Shown piece after piece: positions 35,257 to 42,639 of a DNA stretch of 42,639 nucleotides. Location of the stretch: assembly GCA_036897445.1 (NCBI GenBank), contig JAYMTL010000161.1:1-42639 (forward strand). The letters run 5' to 3'. Source of the DNA: Pelargonium tetragonum (lineage: Eukaryota; Streptophyta; Magnoliopsida; Geraniales; Geraniaceae). The notes under the pieces were generated by a model. It was not told the origin of the DNA and ran no database searches. It worked only from the letters and a program-made list of their open reading frames with translations. The stretch's first letter is position 1. Each line of letters starts with the position of its first letter. The translations under genes and the position numbers were made by a program.

Positions 35257-38200
35257 GGTACCCTCGTTGAATTTAGTAAGCAGTTATCCACAAAATTGTA
35301 CTACAAAGAGAAGCCCGGTAGCTCTGATTAAAAAGACTTGGGTATTCTCATACAACTAAATTCTGGGTTTATTCAGCACGAAATTTTTTGTATGATAGGC
35401 TCTAAAGTTTTTCTTGAGGAAGGCTTTATCGCTTTGGGGAAAATCGTATTATGGGTTCAGTTTATCGTATAGAAAAGTATGCTAAAGTTTGTGAATATTA
35501 TATACTCTTATGATCGTAAAGGGAAATATCCTGATTAGTCATTTCCCTTGATGCGTAATTTAGGCAAATTTATAATACACGGATATGACCCCAAAACACC
35601 AGGGAGTTTCTAGTAGCAAACAGAAGCTTGTCTAGCTTAATGAAGTGGACAAAGCTGGGATCTGATCTAGTTTTGAAATTGCTTAAATAGACGTATCGTG
35701 ATATAAAATTCCCGTATTCTATTATCTTTAAACTAGAAAAAAGTAGAGTAATTTGCGGGAACCCTCTTAGTCGAGACCTTATTATAATGTTTTGCCCTGT
35801 AAACCCTACTTATCTTCTCTTTATTTTTACAAGGTATACCCAATTTTTTAGGCTTTAATGGATTACCCTATATTCCCATTTCCTTTATTTATAGGTTACG
35901 TTTTAGTTATTAGGAAGTTTTTCTCTTTAATTGGCATATCCTGGATATTGTTATAGAAAAAAGAAAGTAGGGTTCTTGGTAGTATGCCCGGAGTCTAACA
36001 AATCGCGTTAATTTAAATAAAGTCTATGCCCAAAAGTCTGGAATAAAAAAAGCTACTAGTTAAGAGAAAGCTTTAGAATTTATAATAGGATCAATAAAGT
36101 ACTTCCGATAGTAAATAAAGTCTATTGACAAAGCAACAAACCCTCTAAAGGGCCCGCCCTAGTAGGCTTTTTCTAAGCTTTTCCTTTTTCAAGCTCTTAA
36201 ATCTAAATTTTATGTTACAGAGGACAGAGGTTGACTTTGGTGTGAGGAAGATGGATGTCTAATTCGCTTGTATTTGGAATATTCGTGCAAAAGAGACTTT
36301 TCGGGCTTTGTAGTATTCCTTAAATTACTGGAAATGCTACACGAAAAATTACCAATTAGAAAAGCATTTCTGCAATCTATCAATTACTGCGGCTAAGGTC
36401 AGGTATTTCTAATATATAATATAAAAGCGAAAATATTATAAAAAAGTTTCCACAAGGAATAAGGGCTTGTATGGTTTTTATAAAATGAAGGTCTGACTTC
36501 TATATAAGCGATTACGTTCTTTGTTTTTTATGAATAAATCCGTTTGTTTAATTCTATACTTTCCGAGATGAAGCAATTTCTGTATTCCCGAATACTGGAT
36601 ATAACAAAATACTAGCCAAGAAATATTCATGTCCCTTTTGTGTTTTCATGAAAGTGATCCTAATTTGAAAAAGAATAAAAAACAAAGGGAGAATCTTTGG
36701 CTAGAAATTTTATATAAAGTTAAACATTCTATCCTGAAATAGCAAAGACTAGAAAGGCTCCTCGATTAGAAAAATATAGAAGGGGCTTCTGCTACCATAA
36801 GTGCACAATTAGACTTATTTAAAAGAAAAACTTTTCTGCAGGTTTTATTAAAAAGGGAGTGCTACCATACTCTGAACTCATGACTCTAAGTACTGTCCAG
36901 TTCTCCATTATAGTACTTCATGAGGTTCAATACAGAGTCAAACTTTTTTAGAATTTATAAGAAAAATAATAAAGTCAAAGCTCCTTTCAAGGCTTAAGGG
37001 GTTTTACTCAAGGGGACACCTAAGCAAGTTCCAAAGTTATACCTGGGGCATCCTCCCTTTTAGAATTAAGGTTACTCTTACAAGACCCAATCATAAAAGG
37101 AATACTGCTCAATAAAAAAGGTCCACAGGATATCGATCATTAAAACTAAAAAAGTTCCTAATCTTGAAATAGATATTCCGAAATTTCTGCTTTACAAACT
37201 TAAAAACTGGCTGAAGAGAAAAATATGCACTTGAAGAAGATAACAATCGGGATTTTAGAAGCGTACCCTACTCACTACAGAATGAAAAAGGGGGCTTTTT
37301 TTATTACCCAAAAAGGAACCCTTATTCTTATTTTCTTATTCCAGATGAGGGAAGTGAATACCTAAAGCACCCATGAAAGTGTACTTAGAACTACCCCTGT
37401 TTTATATTAAGGACTTTTCCGGGCCCCTTAGTAATCCAGTATTTTCCTTTATTCAAGCAGCACCGTTTATTCTAGTATTATAGTAGGATACATTAATAAC
37501 TACTACGCAAAGGACCTTGTTTAACATAAACAACAGGGGCGAAATCTCTTAGAAAAGAATTAAAAGCAAAGGGTATTCCTACAAAAAGATCATACTTAGA
37601 AGCAATCTCTAGCTATTGACTAGTTAAAGGAGTTTCTTATAGGGCTCTGGGTAGACTCGTATAATAGGGCGCTAAATATTGTTGGGGTCCTTTTCTTAAG
37701 AATTAAAGAGTTGCAGGAGCTATTATCCTAAATTTAGACTCTGTTTACCCTATTTTTGTATTCGGCTGGGCTTCCTTTAGGGGTATACCCACTAGAAGTT
37801 GTAAAAAAGCACTTTTCTAATCTCGAGGGACTTAAATTTCCGCTTACTATTAAGCGCTCTTACAATTTATGATAATGCAGTCCTAAAACCCCTTTAATTA
37901 AAGAGGAATCCTAGGAAGTTCATTTTACTCGTTTGTACTGAGTAGAAAAACCCTACTTATTTAAAGGAAGGAAGCTTCAGCACTTTGAGGGGTAAAGTAC
38001 TTCCTAGTTTATTTACTACCTTCCTAAATCTAAAATACGGAAAAAGTCTTCCTAGTAGACCCAAACTAGAAAGAATCCCTGCTTTACAATTCCTATATGC
38101 ATTCTATATTCTGGATTCAAAGAGGGGTGTTAGCAAGACAAGAAAGAGACTCTTTTTCTTTAGACTATTCTCGATAGAGACTCACCCTCTAGATGCCGCG

Positions 38201-41200
38201 TCCCCTGTAAAGCAACAAAAGGATTTAGAGGAATAAGAAAGCATACAAAGATAGGAGCTTAATACCCAAAAATCCGTAGGAGTAAATCCTGCCCTGAATT
38301 TCGTTTAGGGGCAACTCTCTTAAAAAAGATATTAGAAAAAGAGTTTCTAAGAATGCTGAAGATAATGAATCTGGATTAAATCGAGCAACAATATTATCTA
38401 ATCCTGTAAAACCCAGGTTTCTATCTTAAAAATACATTAAAACCTCTGAGAAGTGCCCTACTAGAACCTACCCGCGGGGGGCCTCCAAACGAAAATGGCT
38501 TTTAGGACAATAGTGGTATCATCTAGCATTACCTGGATTGGAGTACCCTACTTCCCCGAAAGTAAGTAAACTGCAGCGAAATCCCCTTTTTAAAAGCTTC
38601 TTATACAGTTCTGTACTTTATCTGACCCCTCTTATTAGACTCACTTGCAAATAGAAAATCCAAGAGTTCTTATTATATCCCCTAGAAGTGTTAAGAGCCG
38701 GAACCCCGTTCTAGTACAATATAACAAAGAATAGTCCGTATGATTCTTTTATACCAATTTAAAAATGAAATTAGTATACTCCTCTATACGACAAGAAAAA
38801 AGAAAGAACTCTGAAATCGTAAAGTTTTTCCATAAAATTGAACTCTATTATATATCGGTATCTCCTCTAACTTTCTTATGGGTCCTCGTAGCTATCCTTG
38901 TTATTCATACCCACACCCTTTTACTGAAACAGCCTTACTTAGAAAGCTTCCTATCCAATTAAGCTAACCTAAAATACCCGAGGAACTGGAGAACCTTACT
39001 TATCTATACCTTAAAAAAGGAAATTCTTAATACTTAATAATTAAACTTCAATTTCTGGAAGAAAAGGGTTTTTACACTAAAAGTAAATACTTAACTCCTA
39101 AAAAGGGATTCTTGGACTAAACCCGCCCCCTGCTAATTTTCTAGAATAGCGAAATTTGTTATTTACCCTCTTCTGAGACTTTCCCTTATAAAATTCCTCA
39201 GATCTTGTTCCTTATTTTAACTGGATTTAGTATTAAGAGAACATGAAAACCCTTTTCTTCTACTCCTTTTAGATACGTCCTTGCGATTCTAGAAAAACAG
39301 GGTAGCAGATTCCCTACTTTAGTCTAAGGGGGGAGGTATTCCTTATTGTAATTGTAAAGTTTCGTTTAATAAGCGTTCTAAGGGAATTTTTTTAGTATTC
39401 CTTTCTCCGAGATCTCGCTTAGTCTTTTGCCCCAACGATGACAGCAAAATTTCTTATGAGCTACTAGACTTGATTACAAGGGTTACACGATTGAGATTAA
39501 TCTAAAAGGTCCTAGCCCCAAACTCTAGAAAAAGAAAATTATTCCAGAATTCTTTAAAAATTTTGGTATTACTTAGCCGGTAGCTTTGGTTTAAAAGGGC
39601 CAATCTAAAAATTCGCTTTGTTGTTGTAATAAGATCTACCATACTACACTTCTGGTTCTGTTGTTCTGTAAAAGAAAATTTTCTAAAACTTCAGGACCTT
39701 TGTATTCATTATTTTATATCGAAAATCCAGTTATCAACATTAAGGGCCGGGAACTGAACCCTTTACAAGTCCTTGCAAAATAAAAAGGTATTCCAGTTAT
39801 TTGTTTAGTAAAGCCCTAAAGTACTTGAACAGACTATGCCATACCCTTTCTAACAAAAGGTTAAGTCTTTAAGTTCCATTCCAGTTAGAAGACTCAAGCA
39901 AGCAAAAGTTTCACTTTATATGCTATTTGAAGATATTTAATAAAAGCAAAGATATCTCATCGGGTTACCGTAAACCTGAGTTTCGTGAGAAAGAGGCCCC
40001 GGATGGCTCTATATTATCGAATAAGTTTCCTTTTGATACGGAAAGTCCCTCAGTTTTAAGAACTAGCATTAAATTTTTCTATCTAAAAAGTTGCGGGTAG
40101 AAGTCAAAAGCCTAACTCTTGCTTTGTAGAAAAGGGGGGAATTCTTTCGAACGAAGCGCCTTATACTAAGAAGTACTTATGACGGAACCTACTAAACTAA
40201 GTTTATTTAAGACCTTACAATGTAATGGAGAACCTGGAAGGGTGAATGCTCGTATTTTCTATTTTAATAAGATAGAATTTACCAAAAAAGCATGACTGTA
40301 GCTCTAGACAACGGGATTAGTCTAAGCTAACCTTAAGAAAAGCCTGCTTAGCTCCTAAAAAAGGAATTGCCTCGGAAAAGGCTTGTGTAAGCTAAGAATG
40401 TAGAGCTGCTAGACCCCACCCTTTTTTAGAACCGTTCAAAAATCATGCTTTATGGAGCCTTCTACGAGCTGAGAAAGAGGAGAGTGAATCGTTGCTTTAT
40501 TAAAAGAATGCGTTCTATTATATTGTTTTTTTGGAGTTCACTTTTAGGTTTCTTTTTCAGTTTTATTGTAGTATACGCCCCTTATAATTCTCTAAGTTTG
40601 TTTGCTAGGTTCTTTAACACTTAATATTTTACGACCAGGATTTTACTAAACATCCGAAATACCAAACTCCCAGCAAGGCAAGAAAAAGGGAGGAACTCTT
40701 CAAACTCAAGTCTAGTTTTTGTAATCCTTAAAAGAGACAATAAAGAGCAAGCAAACAAGGAATACCTATTAAATAGAAACTAAAGGGGCTCCTTTATAGC
40801 TCAATCACTAAAAATGAAAAGCACTCCCATGATAAAGCAGGGGGTCTTACGATGTTCACTAATTATACTAAGGAAGGGCCGCAAACTCTAACGAAGCAAA
40901 TAGAATTGCAAGACACCTTCAACTCTTTACCACAGAAAATTGTACTAACATCCCTTCCACTGTAGAGTATCTCTGATCCAAGACCTCAAGGAAATCTCAA
41001 GGGTTAAGTCCTAAAACACTGAGTCCGGGCACTATTAAGATCTAGTCATTCAAGGTTTAGGGGGTTGGGTGTTCTATATAAAAGAGAATATAAAGGATCG
41101 AGGGAAACCTGGAAAAAAGCTAACTAATAGTAGAATCTAAAACTCCTTCGCCTTCAATCCCAGATTAATAGAGAATCTTACAACCTACTAGAGAATCCGA

Positions 41201-41378
41201 TTCTGTCTCATACTCCCGAACCGGCTTACACAGATCGAAGATAAAAGGAAGATTTCTTTCCTTGCTTTGAAGACAAAGAGCTTGGCCTGCTAGTGCTATA
41301 GAGTGTCAATGCTATGACTTGCTTTACAAAGGACTGTCCCATGGCTGGCTTACAAGTCTTTCTGGTTCCTGTAAGTTC

Positions 41379-41401
41379 CTAGACTAGAAAATCTAGTCTA
41401 G
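41379..41401 (+). repeat. 10-bp perfect hairpin
   Basis: CTAGACTAGA and TCTAGTCTAG pair completely around an AAA loop. No T-run of terminator type follows and no gene precedes it. Confidence 0.7.
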
Positions 41402-41564
41402 TAATACTTAATTGAATTGGTACAACCCGAAAAGTACCTACATTGACAGGTTCAGGAAATCCAGCAACTGATGGACTTCTTTTTATAAGATAGAGCAACA
41501 CCGGCAAGGACTAAACTAAAATGAGCAAGCATTGAATTACAGAGACTGTTAGATTATCCTGATA

Positions 41565-41594
41565 AGAATTATTATCTTTCAGAATATTATCTTT
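41565..41594 (+). repeat. Imperfect tandem pair, third copy at 42,006
   Basis: AGAATTATTATCTTTC is followed directly by AGAATATTATCTTT. A third version, AGAATATATTATCTTT, lies at 42,006-42,021. The copies differ by one or two bases in the AT part. Confidence 0.5.
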
Positions 41595-42639
41595 TTCATA
41601 AGAGGGAATTAATTAGAACAAAAGAAATAAGTTGTAAGTTCCTAATCTCAAAAGTTACAGATAGAGCTTCAATTCCATTGGAAAAGAACTCACTAGAACA
41701 GGAAATTAAGTCCTTCATTTGCTGGCTATAACACGTCCTTCCATTAGCAACTGTCCATCATTGGGATTTCGGGTTTGACTTTCCTACAGATAGAGCAAGG
41801 GACATATAAAGCAAATCCCCTTATTTCTTATTAATTTGGCTTGACTGACTTACAAACTAGAAACTGAAGTTTCTGTAGAGCTATCTGTTAATAAGCTTAC
41901 TTGCTTATGGAACTTCCTCCTTGTTAAAACTGCTAGGGATACTGGTAAAGGATAGACAGGAAAGCACTAACAATAAGAGGAACCTTTGAAACTTGAACTC
42001 TGTTTAGAATATATTATCTTTATTATAATCCTAAAACATGACATCAAGAAACCTTTAGAAACAGAACTTTCACTTGCTGCTTAGACTCCTATTCGTTCCC
42101 AGAAGACATTAATTAACTCCTAGCTCGCTTTTGGCCTAGTTCACCTTCTACAACAGTCAAGTCAACAGCTTGCTTTCATTCCTCCCTTGGCTCGCTAAGA
42201 CAAGAACTACAATTCTTTCAAGCAATTCCTTAGCGTCATACAGCCTACCCTGGATCTAGCAAAAGAACTCATACTAAAGGAAAGATTCTGTCAAGGAATA
42301 CCTTAATTTGACTAAACAACTAAACTGAAACTCATTTAAGATTAAGAATTATGAGTTTCCTTATTTTTTACCGGCTTACAAGTCAAAAGGGCTACAATTC
42401 CTATAGTTTTTCTTAGTTCTGGCTTAGCAGAGGAATTTGAGCTCCAAAGAATTAAGAGAGTGATTTTACTCTGTCTGTATTAAAATTCTAACGAGGACAA
42501 TAGACAACAATTTCTTTTTGAGGAGTCAACTGCTTAATAGTATAAACTCTAAAAAAGAAAACTATATTTAGTAGTATATACGTGTTTTGTGCTTACTATG
42601 AAGTCTAAAGAGTTAATCTAAGACTTCTGGAAAACTATC

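Larger units (their letters stand above)
33671..41150. other. Gene-free AT-rich DNA
   Basis: No gene is supported. Forward frames at 37,985-38,236 (83 codons) and 38,765-38,962 (65 codons) have no recognisable domains. GGGCCC occurs at 35,066, 36,150 and 37,421. An (AT)9 run and a nine-pair inverted repeat are listed separately. A G/C-dense spot (CCCGCGGGGGGCC) lies near 38,471. Confidence 0.6.
41151..42639. other. Compositionally distinct end segment, no gene recognised
   Basis: The texture changes near 41.15 kb. CpA and TpG are no longer depleted, runs of three or more G or C are fewer, and short words recur (GGCTTACAAGTC at 41,347 and 42,373; CCGGCTTACA at 41,221 and 42,371). No ATG frame reaches 60 codons on either strand. 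It holds a perfect hairpin at 41,379-41,401 and a short repeat near 41,565. It may be the edge of a different genomic domain, or a younger insertion running out of the window. Confidence 0.45.

Noticed and set aside
37985-38962. Forward frames of 83 and 65 codons as small genes
   Set aside because: There is no domain, no start context and no gene-like codon use; their length is within the chance range.
1-42639. Retrovirus-like, Polinton-like or LTR element
   Set aside because: I saw no long terminal repeats and no recognisable protein family. Heavily decayed copies could be present but I cannot name or bound one.

Overview
I cannot support any complete protein-coding or rRNA gene in these 42.6 kb. 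The DNA is about 35% G+C by eye. Its longest ATG-to-stop frame is 127 codons, roughly what random sequence of this composition and length would give. What it holds is four decayed tRNA-like sequences, one short dispersed repeat family that pairs into inverted repeats, a few hairpins and small tandem duplications, one strong pyrimidine tract, and a patchwork of compositional domains.

The clearest global signal is dinucleotide use. TpA clearly exceeds ApT, and CpA+TpG is below ApC+GpT. Most genomes under-use TpA, so a mutational process acting on CpA/TpG is likely. Repeat-induced point mutation (RIP) in filamentous ascomycetes does exactly this, and it produces long AT-rich, gene-free compartments full of TAA and TAG. 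My preferred reading is therefore an AT-rich, gene-free block of a filamentous fungal nuclear genome (roughly 0.5 to 0.6). The main alternative is non-coding DNA of a large plant or algal mitochondrial genome, suggested by the tRNA-like fragments, one of which begins with 21 bases that match plant mitochondrial trnQ as I remember it. I could not run a search to decide.

Layout. 1-4,480: empty apart from a small hairpin and a tandem duplication. 4,481-5,231: a possible MITE-like unit with 15-bp inverted ends. 5,232-7,982: empty. 7,983-8,080: C/T tract with eight C-runs and a possible G-quadruplex on the minus strand. 9,651-9,806: a short open frame that reads like protein. 10,407-10,490: tRNA-like relic, followed by a purine-rich stretch without any TGA to 11,063. 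15,086-15,164: hairpin built from the dispersed repeat. 16,562-16,640, 20,695-20,766 and 24,395-24,455: further tRNA-like relics. 23,468-23,995: a stretch without TCA, a TAG-dense tract and a CpA/TpG-rich island. 28,018-28,200: second TAG-dense tract. 33,290-33,670: another TGA-free purine-rich stretch. From about 41.15 kb to the end the texture changes (CpA/TpG no longer depleted, fewer G/C runs), so a compositional boundary probably lies there.

I found no CRISPR array, no insertion sequence with a transposase, no promoter or terminator I can defend, and no retrovirus-like element I can name. There is no operon or pathway to describe. The interest lies in how the sequence has been mutated and in the few islands that escaped.
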